From Euryodendron excelsum (taxonomy: Eukaryota; Streptophyta; Magnoliopsida; Ericales; Pentaphylacaceae): a DNA stretch of 64,000 nucleotides. Position numbers and translations under genes: made by a program. Of this stretch, positions 12,465 through 23,799 are shown one piece after another; the stretch's first letter is position 1; the number at the start of each line of letters is the position of its first letter. Where the stretch lies: the NCBI GenBank assembly GCA_033060915.1, contig CM065379.1, positions 22,043,501 through 22,107,500 of the forward strand, read 5' to 3'. Below the pieces are notes generated by a model. That model was not told the DNA's origin and ran no database searches. It saw only the letters and a program-made list of their open reading frames with translations.

Positions 12465-12863
12465 CATTGTTTTGAAAACAGCACTGCTGGATGAAAACCG
12501 AAAAGAGGTAGGGTTATCGGTCACAGATTTAATTATTGGGTCAATCGTTATTGATATGTAATGTTATAATTATGTTATTAATTTATTTATTAATAGTAAT
12601 AAAAAGTATTTTATTTTTTTACACTAGTTTTGATACTTAAAATTTAAAATATTGAAATTAAAACATAAAATTTTGCCTTGAAAATTGAACTAGATGGTCC
12701 AATAATCGGTTTTAATAACTGGGTCGCGGTTCAACCGCTATTTTTATTAAGTTTGATCAAATTTTGACCAAAACGAATTTAGAGAACTAATCAGACTGTT
12801 GCTTGACTCGGTTCTTGATTTTTTCAGTTTAACTAGTCGATCCGGTCTGGTTTCAAAATAGTG
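12465..12863. mobile_element. hAT-like MITE upstream of XPO7 (copy 1)
   Basis: The ends are short inverted repeats: CATTGTTTTGAAAAC on the left, and the reverse complement of the right end reads CACTATTTTGAAAC. The 399-bp body is flanked by a perfect 8-bp target-site duplication, CATGAGAA, at 12,457-12,464 and 12,864-12,871. An 8-bp duplication and CA..TG-style ends fit the hAT superfamily. There is no transposase, so it is a non-autonomous element. The interior carries the 'gggtcaatcg' and 'gatccggtctggtttc' phrases of a widespread plant repeat type. Confidence 0.8.
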
Positions 12864-12871
12864 CATGAGAA

Positions 12872-14342
12872 GCCGCATTTGTTTAGAGAGAGAGTACACA
12901 TTTTTCATTTCTGGTGCTACACATGATGGGAAAAGAAGAATACACAACTTACCAAGGAAAAAATAAAAAATAAAAATGGAACTTAAAAAAGTTTCAAATA
13001 CTTATCATGTGAAACTGCATGGAACTCATCCGTTGGATAAAATTTTGTGGAGAATGATGCCTTTTCTTTTATAATTTTGCAGAGAATGATATATTTATAT
13101 ATCAAATCGAACTATAGTTGTATGTTAATAATTGTGAAACTATGATACTCGAAATAAGAAACATTGGAACTTAATAAGCAGCTTATTAAATAGTTTTTTT
13201 TTTTTTTATCTTTTCTATTTTATAACCAAAATATAAAATTTATTATTGTTTTATGTATGAGAATTTAGGGAGTGATTTTGAATTTTTCATTCCAAATGCA
13301 AAAATAATAATAATAATAAATAAACAAAATAAAATAAAGAAGCCAAATGCTACTTAACAATAAATAAGCTGTTATGACTCGTTAAGTACCTCTTGGCTTT
13401 TTTATTCAAATTTTTGGGCATTTTCCGTAAAAGAAAAAATCAAAAGCATCCTCTAAAAGTTCATAATAAAAAAAACTTAAATTTTGTTTAAAAAGGGGCT
13501 AGAAAAAGACAATAAAAAAAAGAGTTAGTTAATAAGCTACAGCCAAACGATATTTAGCACTGAAATAGTAAACTATTTGAATAGTTTTGGATCAAATGAG
13601 TAGGGGTGCAACAAAAAAAAAAAAAAAAAAGGAAAAGAAAAACTTGAGAACCACACAAACCTGGCATACATCGGTTTAGGTTGATTAACAGTTCGATTCT
13701 AGATCTTAAATTGGTCATCTTTTTTTTTCTGTTGCCAAGTCTTAAGTTGGTATTTTTAGAGCCGACTTAACGTAAAACTCGATATATATATATCTAAATT
13801 ACATATATAGCATATGTTTTTTAAAATATTATTTATTATACTTAATTATTGTTGATGTGTTTTGTATATTGTTTTCAATTTTTTTTTAAAAAAATTGAAG
13901 GTGCAGTTTTGAGACTGTTATTTGTAACTTATAAATAAATAATTCGGGCCTTATATAATATAGGTGGATCCAATCTCACGAATGGAGCCCACCCAAATAA
14001 ATTCAAAAAATGGAATCTCGTATTACTGAGTACAATGGAAAAAAATACAGGTCAAGTAGTACCTTACTTATTTTTATTAAATTAAGATATGAAGTGTTTT
14101 ATTATATCATCATCATAATTTTTAATTAATAAAAAAAATTTATTAAGTAAATAATATATGACACAAGCTAATATGCATGAGTACTGAAGACTCTCGTATT
14201 ACTGAGTACTGGATTTTTTTCCAACACAATGGGATAATCCATTTGGTTTTGAATTTGGATAGAATCCATTCCGACCAGACTTGTCCTGTCCCGTCTGATG
14301 AACACTAGAACTAGCATTGGTTTAGCTAGCAGCCTAGCACCG
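12872..14342. other. AT-rich upstream region without genes
   Basis: I see no gene. There are T and A homopolymers near 13,193-13,207 and 13,612-13,630, a TA-rich patch near 13,782-13,795, and phrases such as 'aataagctacagccaaacgatatttagc' (13,531-13,558) that resemble decayed hAT-type MITE ends. The last part may hold distal promoter sequence of XPO7. Confidence 0.45.
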
Positions 14343-14352
14343 TTTAGTTGTG

Positions 14353-14887
14353 GGGTTGTTTACCAAAATATGAGTATTTTATTTAATAAATATTAAATCA
14401 GGACTACTTTTTCAATATTTACAAAACCTTAGTTAGGCGTCATTGGCATCGACGCTTTTAAAGATAGTGTCAATGCCAATAATGCTTTTCATAAATATTT
14501 TCTATTATTTTATGTTAATTTTCTAAAATGATAATAGAATTTTAAAAATTAAAATAAAATCATCTTTCGCATTGACGTATTTAAAATTGAATTAGAAAAC
14601 ATTATTGAGTTTGATGATTTCAGTTTAAAAACGAAAACGCCATTAAAGATGACGTTTTAAGATTAGTAGGTTTGACGTTTTTTTAATTTTTTTTTTTAAA
14701 TTTAACTTTTAATGGAGAAAATAAATTAACTTAAGAGAAAAATAAAACTATAAATCATTATTAGTATTGACATTTTTACTACAGACATCAGTATTAACGA
14801 CGCTTAGCCGTTATTTTATAAATATTAAAATTTTAACCCTTATTTAATATTTATTAAATAAAATAAATTTATTTTCGTAAACAACCC
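14353..14887. mobile_element. Mutator-like MITE at the XPO7 promoter (copy 1)
   Basis: The 535-bp element has long terminal inverted repeats of about 150 bp. The left end reads GGGTTGTTTACCAAAATA, and the reverse complement of the right end reads GGGTTGTTTACGAAAATAAA. The pairing continues inward through 'atttaataaatattaaat' and the 'gcgtc..attggcatcgacgc' block. It is flanked by a 10-bp direct repeat with one mismatch, TTTAGTTGTG (14,343-14,352) and TTTAATTGTG (14,888-14,897). Long inverted repeats and a 9-10 bp duplication point to the Mutator superfamily. It has no transposase. It ends only 164 bp before the exon 1 donor, so the core promoter must lie in or beside it. Confidence 0.8.
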
Positions 14888-14897
14888 TTTAATTGTG

Positions 14898-15051
14898 AAC
14901 CAAAGTACTAAACTGTGTTTATACTTCAAAGTTTATACATGACAAGTAGTGCTAGTATTGGACGATTACTTCGCTGCCCAGGTTTCTTCTGTTATTAGGG
15001 TTCAAAAAAGCTCACGTTTCTATTGTTCGACGATTTCTATCGCTGCCCCAG
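14898..15051 (+). promoter_or_regulatory. XPO7: Putative core promoter and 5' UTR exon 1 (copy 1)
   Basis: The interval lies between the MITE and a donor-like CAG|GTTTCT at 15,051/15,052. A TATA-like 'gtttatacatg' sits at about 14,931-14,941. The sequence 'cgattacttcgctgcccaggtttct' is echoed about 65 bp later as 'cgatttctatcgctgccccaggtttct', giving two alternative donors. The intron to the ATG-bearing exon would be 15,052-15,964 and ends in CAG. The transcription start cannot be read from sequence; the exon is inferred from the donor and the conserved layout. Confidence 0.5.
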
Positions 15052-15988
15052 GTTTCTCTCTTGCACTCTATATGTGTGTATATATTATACATATTATGCA
15101 ATGTATTTGTATAATTTTCTGATATGCTGTATTGTATTCATAATCTTGTGTTGTCTCATGTTATCTGTTTTATAGTTCTGTCCTAGCATCTCTGCGTGTG
15201 AGCGTGCACGCACTAATAAACATTGTCGATCGTAGAAGAATTAGCTATAACGATAATTTATAACTTCTTATTGCTTTGGGAGTAGTTTATTTGGTCTACC
15301 ACTAAATGTTGAATAATCAATTTTTCGAACATTTCTGTCTTTGGTAATAGCACTGAACAATTTAAGAACTTTTGTAGTGAAGCCAATGGAAAATTTTCGT
15401 ACACTAAATTCAGAGAGAAGAAAAAAAAAACTAACCGGTTAGGTTTTATTTCCTTCCATTTGTTGATTTTATTTGATGTATCTATGATATGAGTAGGACA
15501 TCATGGTTTGGTTCTGGTTAGCCCGGTTTCTTCTCCGGTATGTTGAACCATAGATCTTGAGAAACTAACACCATGATATTTATAAGTATTATCACATGAA
15601 ATTGTTTAATTGAATGTGAAAAATAGGCAATGCTAGACCAAAATATTGACAATTTTTTTTTTGGTAGGTTACCCTTCTTGATAATGTGGCATCATGATTG
15701 ATAGTAACTGTTGTTGAGAATATTTAATAGTCATATGTAGTGATCTATTGGAGCTATGTGGAATACTATTGTGATTATATACTTCAATAGGGATAATTCT
15801 GTCGTAAATATGTTTTATACCCCTAGAGACATTTCAAAGTAGCATATGCGTATGTATATCTTTTATTCTTTTCTCTTTTCCTTAAGCTGTGCAATTGCAT
15901 GTTGTGGTAAATTTTGAAGATTAGAATTGGATGATCACTGCTTCTTGATTACCTGAATATTCAGGGACCTAGGTTTCCTTTTGTCAAC

Positions 15989-16229
15989 ATGGAGAGCTTG
16001 GCACAGCTAGAAGCTTTGTGTGAGCGGCTCTACAATTCACAGGACACAGCTGAACGAGCTCATGCAGAGAACACCCTGAAATGCTTTTCTGCAAATATTG
16101 ATTACATTTCACAATGCCAATACATTCTGGACAATGCTTTGACTCCTTATGCTTTGATGCTGGCTAGTTCAAGTTTGTTGAAGCAAGTGACTGAACATAG
16201 TCTCTCCTTACAACTCCGTCTTGATATCA
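15989..16229 (+). CDS. XPO7: XPO7-like exon 2, start codon exon (copy 1)
   Basis: The exon begins at 15,965 after a CAG acceptor, with 24 bases of 5' UTR before the ATG at 15,989. It encodes residues 1-80 plus one base of codon 81. The start is chosen because 'MESLAQLEALCERLY' matches the N terminus I recall for plant XPO7. The donor is gtaatt at 16,230; reading through it reaches a stop after five codons. The coding part is identical in copy 2. Confidence 0.93.
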
Positions 16230-16559
16230 GTAATTTTCTTGCTTAATTCCCACCCCTTGCGGGGCCAAGATGGGTTTAAGTACATTTGTATGGTTGGTTC
16301 ATATATTTCTTTGCCAATGATGCCTGCCTTCATTCTCAATGGTTGGTGGTTATTGCGTAGACATGTCTACCTATTGGCTCCTGTTATTTCATGATATTTC
16401 CTACACCTAGTTGAATTAGTAATATCTTTATGGAAACTTTTTTTAATCAGCCAATCCAAATTTGTGATCTATTTAGCTACTTTTTTTTTTTTTTTTTTTT
16501 TTTTTTTAAGTTCATGACTTATAACGCTTTCTGAATTGCTTGGTGGACTTCTTTTGCAG

Positions 16560-16720
16560 GAAACTACCTTATAAATTATCTGGCGAACAGAGGACCTGAA
16601 TTACAACCCTTTGTAATTGGATCCCTAATTCAACTCTTATGTCGAGTTACGAAGTTCGGGTGGTTTGATGATGATAGGTTCAAAGATGTGGTTAAAGAGT
16701 CAATGAATTTTTTAAGCCAG
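16560..16720 (+). CDS. XPO7: XPO7-like exon 3 (copy 1)
   Basis: This exon, too short for a long ORF, encodes residues 81-134: 'RNYLINYLANRGPELQPFV' and onward to 'ESMNFLSQ'. The acceptor is ttttgcag and the donor gtaaca. It contains 'LIQLLCRVTKFGW', a segment shared by XPO7 proteins. Two synonymous differences separate it from copy 2. Confidence 0.93.
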
Positions 16721-16954
16721 GTAACATGTCTTTTGTATATAACTCATTTGTATTGTATAGATGATGTTTGATATTCATGGGTAGTTGTGTATATATGAGC
16801 ATATGTTTTTTTCTCATTGGTAGGGGGATTGTTCAAATCCCTGCCTTTCATCTCTATAACCGGGTAGAAATGTTTAGGAAGTTGTGTTTTTTTTTTTTGC
16901 TTGATAACTTGGCATATTGTGTTTACTGTGGTGGGGGAGGATGGTTTGGTTATT

Positions 16955-17640
16955 GAAAAAGTTAGGGGCCTTGAGCAAAGCTTTGATGGGACAGTGATGG
17001 TGGATGTTTTCTTTGGGGAAGGATAACCTTTGGAGGAGAGTGTTTGACTTAAAGATGAAGCAATTGTGGAGCTCGTGGGCTTTGAGGGAGGCAAGGAGCT
17101 CGGGGAGGTGGGTATTATGGATGCTTGGGCTTAGTTGTCTAAATAAATCATTTTGTTGTGGGAAGTGGATAAAGGATGAAGTTCAGCCTGGCACTTGGTG
17201 CAAGGAGAAACCCTTGAAGATGGAGTACATGGACTTGCTTGGAATAGCTTATGGATAGGAGACCTTTTATTGCAAACTATGCTAATATATCATATATTGA
17301 AGTTGTAGGGCTCCTTGATTTTGGAGAACTCTAAAGGATGGAGAGATCAAGTGGATTTCTTGTTAGAGTTGTTGCATAGAGTTAGGATCTGGGCATGTGG
17401 AAAATGTGCTGTGGTGGAAGATGTCGAAGAATGAGGAAGATGGTGTCTGTCATTTCCATACCCAAAAAAAAAAATGAAGGTACAGTTGGGTCCCATTGGA
17501 TTTGAATTTTGCTTGGATGGGTGAACCATAGTATTTTTTTTTTTTGGATAATCTTGGTTATAGGAACAAAATTTTTGGTGGAATGGTGCTTTTTGTGTAA
17601 AGGGGTAGGGTGAGTGTTAGTCACCTTCTATTACTTGTTG
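16955..17640 (+). mobile_element. L1-type LINE fragment in intron 3 (copy 1)
   Basis: Translation on the + strand gives 'FSLGKDNLWRRVFDLK' followed by 'WSSWALREARSS', matching the stretch of plant L1-like polyproteins between reverse transcriptase and the zinc-binding domain (usual form 'LGKDNLWRKVVDIKYG'). Further pieces resembling 'GDRPLIANYANIYHI' occur near 17,258-17,300 in other frames. Many frameshifts and stops make it a dead fragment. It has no recognisable 3' tail or target duplication. Confidence 0.65.
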
Positions 17641-18490
17641 ATGTTGCAAGAGATGTGAGGCCTACGTAAAGCTAGTTTTATTTGATATTGGGAGCCAAGT
17701 AAGACTAGACTTGGACCTTTTAAACCCATTACACCTATTAAATGCAGAAATTTAATCTACAAACAAAAGCAGCCCACAATTTACTGTTGCAGTTACCAAA
17801 CCATCCTCCAATGATCAAAACCCATAGAAGTATCTACCTGAAATCCAGCAACAATACTTCATGAGAACATTTTAAACGTAGAAAATATTTTAAAATTTGA
17901 AATAACCAAGACCCTTAGTGTCTTCCCCTTGAAGTTGGACTGGTTCTGCTAGTTTCTCTTTTCTTTAAATTTCTATTTTGTTGGGCCTTTTGTACTCTGC
18001 ACCCCCCACGTCGAGTTAAGGGTTCATTATTGGCATAAGCAATCATCCTATTGGAACGGTATCCACAATCATGAGATCTTTCTCCGGAAACCAGCAATCA
18101 GTGAGTTGAAAACATTTCCATGAGATGGATACGATGTACAATGTAAATAATGGCAAGGTTGAAGATTTGTTTATAAATATTCATCTGTGCACAAAAGGCT
18201 GCAGTGAATTGCGAGTAGTGGAAAGAAGTAAAGGATATGATATGGAGCTTGGGAACATGTAGAAAAATAGGTATTAGCAGTAGTCTTTTATGTTGGGGCT
18301 TTAAATAATACATGTATGCTATTCTGTTAAAGGTGGAAAGTATGCTTGTGCCACTTTTAACTTTATGGCATTAGAATTTGAAATATTAGCTTCAAGTTTA
18401 AGAGATTTGTAGTGATGAACTATAGAAAATTTATCAAACACACTTACCAACAAAAAAGAAAATTTATTGAACACAACTAGACATATGTTA
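17641..18490. other. Intron 3 sequence without recognised features
   Basis: No exon, gene or definable element is visible. A short minus-strand frame at 17,915-18,097 is a chance ORF; its equivalent in copy 2 differs at several residues without a conserved pattern. Confidence 0.5.
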
Positions 18491-18504
18491 AGATTGTATT
18501 GAAT

Positions 18505-19723
18505 TTTTTTTGATATGTAATTGATTTAAATTAATAGAGCATCCAGGGGATGCCACCCGTGTACAAAAGCAAAAAAACAAGAAGGATGCCAACATGTCAA
18601 TCTATACACTCCTTACGCCTCCATATTCTTTACCTATGTCAGGATTCACCCTTCCTCAAAACCAGCTAAACAAAATAGCCAAAAGTTGCCTTTCAGTTTA
18701 TACTCTGGGAGCTGAACACTTTGGAAAGTTCTATTGCGTTCTCCCTAAATAAACCAACCCAGATAAAAAGAAGCTGCCAAGCCTTTCTTTTCCTCTTTTC
18801 TGCCTGAGCTCCTCACCAGCTCTACAGAGTCGCCTTTGCCTCCCCAGATATCACCCATGACATACCAAAAACCATCAGAATTGAAGTCCAAGACTCCCTG
18901 ACCATTACACGATGAAGGAAGATGCGACCATGCAAGGCACTGATTCTCCATCATGTGTGCATAAACAGCAGTAATTAACTATCACCCTGCATCTCTGGAT
19001 CATTTTTTTTTCCGGCTGTTTTATTAGGTCATCATTCGTAATGATTATGTCATGTGCTGCACACCACAACCAAAAAAGCGACTTTAGGAGGTTCACCCAA
19101 AGACCAAATCCTTTCCCACTTAAAACCCACCTGCCTACCCCACACAAGAGCTTTATGAAAGGACTTCACTCTAGGCTTCCCATTTTTATCTGCAACCTAC
19201 AAAACTTATCTTGCCCCTTCCCCACCCTTCTAATGGCATATATCTATTTCAACAAATTGAGAAACTTAACCAATTCCCAATCTTGCAGGTTCCTACAAAG
19301 GGAATGTTCCAGAACACCTGATTGCTAGCCATCTGAGCATAATCTGCAACTGACGCCTCAGCGTCCAAAGGTAAAGCAAAAGTAGTCAGAAAACATCCTT
19401 CAACCTGTGCTTTCCACACCACCTGTGCTGCCAAAACTTCGTCCTTTCCCCATTCTCATCTGCCACAGAAATCTTCCCCAAAAGTCATCCTGGATAAAAT
19501 AAATCCCCTTCCGCTACCCCACTACCATGCAAACTAGAAATCTCCAGAGCAGTCCAATCACTCCATGAGGGCACATGCAAATTATCACAACCATTTCTCT
19601 AGGAGAGCCTACTAGATGGTACTTAAACCCTTCACCAATCCCTTTCCATAAAAAATGAGGTTGCATCTTCTCAAGTCTTTTAGCAGCCGATGAGGTGGAA
19701 TTTTTTAGTACGATATTCTTTTC
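18505..19723 (-). mobile_element. 5'-truncated L1-type LINE with target duplication (copy 1)
   Basis: On the minus strand the element ends in 'tttttgcttttgtacacggg', 'tggcatcccctggatgctct' and a short A run at 18,505-18,512, a 3' end typical of plant L1 elements. Upstream the zinc-binding reverse-transcriptase tail is readable as 'YCCLCTHDGESVP' followed, in another frame, by a Trp-Ser-Gly stretch. Flanks carry imperfect 14-bp direct repeats, agattgtattgaat (18,491-18,504) and agattgtactggat (19,724-19,737), which differ by two C/T changes. Only the last 1.2 kb of a usual 5-7 kb element remains, as expected for 5' truncation. Frames are broken. Confidence 0.75.
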
Positions 19724-19737
19724 AGATTGTACTGGAT

Positions 19738-21561
19738 ATATTTTTAATTTATTTTTGAGGTTAAACTTGGTAGCCTGGAGCTATGCCCCTTAAAGGTGCT
19801 ATATGCTTTGCGTGGGCAAGTGTTTGATGTAATTGATTGACAGATCAAAACATAAGGCATATTGCCCTTCCTTTTCTTTGTAGGCATCTTTTGTGAGCTA
19901 TGAAGCATATGTAGGGATATTTATTTATGGAAAAAATGAAGCATAGATATTACTCTGAGATTACGAGTTCAACGTGATGTGGACAAGTCGATATGACAAA
20001 TTCTAAAGAAGTAGGTTACGGATACGTATTTGGCGTAGCATATTCATAGCAAACTAGCTGTCTTTCAATTTTAAACTTATAATATACTCGTATAAAAAAG
20101 ATTAAGGTTATATTTTGTGGTATGAACTGGGGCCAAATTTGGCACACTTTAATCTGACTACTTTATAAGTCTTCTCTGTAAGGAGTATGCAAAGTCTTAA
20201 AAAATATTCTTGTATTTTTCTGCATTCTAATGCTACCAAAAAAAAATAAAAAATGCCACATCCCAATTTCACAAAAGGTTGACCTATTTGAAAAGCATCT
20301 AATACTTCTTCAAAATTAAAGAGAATTATCTTTAACTTATGTATGCGTTATGAAGTATCAGATACTTATCAATGAGTATCAAAGCCTTCGAGGAGTATTT
20401 GTATCTGATATGGATAACACTCCCTTCTAGTAGCGTTCATGCTTCATAGTTAGTACATGATTCCCTTGTGAATATATGTGGAAAGTAGCAGGTCTCTTGT
20501 AAGACACAAATTTTCTCTAAACACAGTTGTCAAAGGTTTTTTTATCCAACTTGCCAACCTATTTTCTGTCTTTGAGTGTCATGGAGAAGAACAGTGAAAA
20601 CCCAAGTGCTTTATAGAGTGCGAAGACCAAGATCTCAAAATTTGGCTGTGTTGAGATAAGCTGTGATCCTGATATCAGTTGTGGCACTTTGACATAATGA
20701 TAATTTTGAAGGCTATCATTTTGAAGGCTGGGGGTTGCAATCTTTGGTAGATGGTGCTTATTTGCAGTCTTCTTGGCAACTTGGACGGAATGAAATTATT
20801 GTGTGCTTAAAAGCCATGAGCCATACTGGAGTCAATGGACGATCATGTATTCCATCTAGAAGCTTCTTTGTGTTTGTGTTTGGGTCGTTTTGGTATCATT
20901 TTGATTTTTCTCGTTTTAATATATTGTTTTCTATTTTGAGTTGAAAGTAAAAATGATATGAGTTTGAAAACACAATGGTTTTGACATTGTTTTCATTCTT
21001 GTTTTACGAATTCAATTTTCAGAGAACAGTTTAACATTGTCTCCTAAGAATGGATTGTTTTCAGGAAATTCTTTTGAAACAATTTTGGAAAACACATTTT
21101 CTATATTGCTTGCATTTTTATGTGTTTGAGAACAGAAAACAGTTTCTGGACGAAAACTTTTTTTTTTTTAAAATAGTGTTTGCAGCTGAATTATTCACTT
21201 TATAACATAATGTTTTCTCTCTCGTTAGTTGCATTGGTACAGAATAAGAACTTGTACTTTTGATTCTTATCAATCTTATTACTTATATTTTCAATTATTA
21301 ATGTGCACTTGTTACTTTTAGTCAAGTGAAAGCACTGTGCCATATGGATGTGCTTCTTTCCATTGGATATATTCTGAATAACATTTTTATGCCTTATTCA
21401 TGGTGATTATGCATATTTTCCATGGATTATTTTATCATTAATCTTTTCACATTACTGCTTTTCAGAACTTAAAATTTGAGTTGCTACTTTTCGTTGTTAT
21501 AGTTTTAAGCATCCTGATGCTTGCATATGTTCTCACAAATTGGACATTTTGTTTTTCTCAG
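19738..21561. other. Rest of intron 3, no feature beyond simple sequence
   Basis: No coding region is supported. Between about 20,870 and 21,170 there are many 'gttttgaaaac' and 'ttttcag' phrases, as in decayed MITEs, without clear ends. Copy 1 carries a 14-bp tandem repeat of 'attttgaaggct' type sequence near 20,701-20,727 that copy 2 lacks. Confidence 0.45.
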
Positions 21562-21627
21562 GCAACAACAGGTCACTATGCTATTGGTTTAAAGATACTG
21601 AATCAGCTTATTTGTGAGATGAATCAG
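21562..21627 (+). CDS. XPO7: XPO7-like exon 4 (copy 1)
   Basis: A 66-bp in-frame exon encodes residues 135-156, 'ATTGHYAIGLKILNQLICEM' then NQ, with acceptor ttctcag and donor gttact. Residue 138 is Gly (GGT, 21,571-21,573) where copy 2 has Asp (GAT). Asp at this place is what I recall in XPO7 of plants and animals, so copy 1 departs from the family. Confidence 0.92.
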
Positions 21628-22887
21628 GTTACTGTTATGATTTTTATTTTATTTTATTTCCATTTGTGAGTTGGTGATTGTTGTTGTGTAGTCATTTGTT
21701 GTGTGCCTTCAAAATAATTTCTTGTGGATGTGTGAAGATGGATATATCATATTTTGCTTCTTTGTTGTTTCAGAAGGGAAAGAAAAGGTATATGGATTTG
21801 TAAATTTGTCTTATTTCGATGAAATTCTGGAACAATCCTTCCTGTTTTAAATGATCCTTTACCAGTTCAACTTATATTTCAACTTTATGGATGTTGTGTA
21901 ACGCATGTTGTGGATGTTAATTTATGAATACAAGGCTTTGTGGCTTTAATACAATCCGAAGGATATGTTGCCACGTGCAACAGCCATAGGAATCCCGAAA
22001 CACACACTAACTGAGGTAAAATCTTAGGGTACTTTTTAAAAAGTCTCATGAAAAGAACTTTTTTGGGGGAAGTTTTGGAAATAGTTTTGGAGAACACTTC
22101 CACCAAACATGTTTTCTGTGCCGTTTTGGATTTCTGTTCTCAATAACACGACAGTTTTGAAAAACGATATGAATTTGGTTGTCCTTTGGATGATGATTGA
22201 AATATTAAATGATGTTTTGTTTATTCCTTTATTTTCGTTTCTGTTTGGATTTTTTTAGGTAGTAACTTCTGTGTTTTGACCTCTTAAAAAAAAATGTTAT
22301 TGAGGTGCACAATTCATGACTTTCTGAGAACTTTTATGTGCTTCGAAGTATATGATTATGGATGGCTGTGGCCTGTAGCTGATGATATTCAGTTCTTGTG
22401 TGTGTGTAAGTGTGTGTTTTTTTTTTTCTGATTTGAAGAGCTGTGATTCTAGACTCCAATTCTCAGTCTTGTTGTGAATTGGGCCTTTATAGCATTCATA
22501 TATGGAGAATTCATTCTTGGTTAGTAATACTTTTAATTATGAGACTAATTCCTTTTTCTATGGTGTGACATAATTACACTCATCTTTTTGTTAAGTAATT
22601 ACACTCTGTTATTTGTTGAATTGTATGGTATAGTCTCTGGGTGTCAATTTCTATTTGAAAACTTAAACAAATTTAGTCATTATGCTAGGGTAGAGCACTT
22701 TCACTAGATAAAAAATGATGGCTCAATTGATTCATTTGCATAATTGACTAAACTACCATTGCTTAACAATTTTGCTGCTGCAAGTAATAATGCTTACTCA
22801 CTCTTCCCCTTGCTGCGAATTTTCCTTTACATTGAGCTTTTGCTGACTAATGTCACAATCTATATGTTTTGACTACTGAATTTCCAG

Positions 22888-23005
22888 CCAAATCCGGGGT
22901 TTCCTTCAACACATCACCAAAGGGCAGCCTGCTCCTTTAGGGATCAATCTCTTTTCCAAATTTTCCAGATTTCACTCACATCATTGTGTCAACTAAAAAA
23001 TGATG
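22888..23005 (+). CDS. XPO7: XPO7-like exon 5 (copy 1)
   Basis: The exon encodes residues 157-195 plus one base, from 'PNPGFPSTHHQRAACSFRDQ' to 'CQLKND'. The acceptor is tttccag and the donor gtaaaa. Residue 167 is Gln (CAA) here and Arg (CGA) in copy 2; the difference is a G-to-A change at a CpG. Confidence 0.92.
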
Positions 23006-23141
23006 GTAAAATGCTAATATTAATTCTCATTTCATAATTGTGTGTTTGTATTTTGTTTTTGCTCCTTTTGAAATTTTTTATTTGCTTTTATGCTAGTGAT
23101 CATAATATTGTTCTGATGGTTTCACCTGTTGCAACATACAG

Positions 23142-23251
23142 TTGTGAGCTGCTTGCAAGAGTTAGCACTCTCTCTTTCGCTTAAATGTTTATCTTTTGAT
23201 TTCGTTGGGACATCTATTGATGAAAGTTCGGAAGAGTTTGGTACTGTTCAG
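23142..23251 (+). CDS. XPO7: XPO7-like exon 6 (copy 1)
   Basis: The exon completes codon 196 and ends at codon 232. It contains 'SFDFVGTSIDESSEEFGTVQ', a hallmark block of XPO7. The acceptor is catacag and the donor gtacaa. Residue 199 is Cys (TGC) here and Arg (CGC) in copy 2, a CpG-to-TpG change. Confidence 0.93.
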
Positions 23252-23405
23252 GTACAAACAAAAATTTTGTGGACCCACCAGCCTTTTCTAAGAAGATACA
23301 TAAATTTATAGTATTTATATTAAGTCCTTCAGTGATAAGGATGTTTCCTGGTCGTACCTTATGTGTTGCAACATAAAATAATCTTTCCTCATGGTGATTT
23401 TACAG

Positions 23406-23501
23406 ATTCCTTCTTCTTGGAGGCCAGTTTTGGAGGATCCTTCAACACTGCAGATATTTTTTGATTACTATGCTATTACAAAGCCCCCTCTCTCAAAGGA
23501 G
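23406..23501 (+). CDS. XPO7: XPO7-like exon 7 (copy 1)
   Basis: A 96-bp exon encodes residues 233-264, 'IPSSWRPVLEDPSTLQIFFD' through 'PPLSKE'. The IPTSWR and STLQ-FFD style segment is conserved in XPO7. The acceptor is tttacag and the donor gtttgt. It is identical in copy 2. Confidence 0.93.
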
Positions 23502-23778
23502 GTTTGTAATTGTAGAAGAGCACCTTACCATTTTACATGATTATATAATATGTGTGTAAGGTCTTCTTTTCTATGTTTTAATATGAATTTGTATGCCCCA
23601 CCTTGGTTTAAAATTTTTAGAATTGTAATTTGTGCATGAGATGTTTGAATTATTTTCCAAAAAATTTGATTTGAATTTTTCGGTAATTGCTCTACAGATA
23701 TTCATATGCACTGCTGCTCCATTCCCTAGGCAAACCCACCAACTTCCACTTCTCCTGTCCTTGCTGGTGGGTGTTTTT

Positions 23779-23799
23779 GGGGGGGGGGGGGGGGGGGGG
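23779..23799 (+). repeat. Poly-G tract in intron 7 (copy 1)
   Basis: A run of 21 G lies in intron 7, followed by further G-rich sequence. The matching run in copy 2 is 22 G (48,413-48,434). Confidence 0.9.

Noticed and set aside
18745..19434. Several 60-80 codon minus-strand frames that look like separate small genes
   Set aside because: They are pieces of one broken L1-type LINE with a recognisable zinc-binding tail and 3' end.
20840..22160. AT-rich phrases such as 'gttttgaaaacac' suggesting further MITEs
   Set aside because: No inverted ends or target duplications could be defined.
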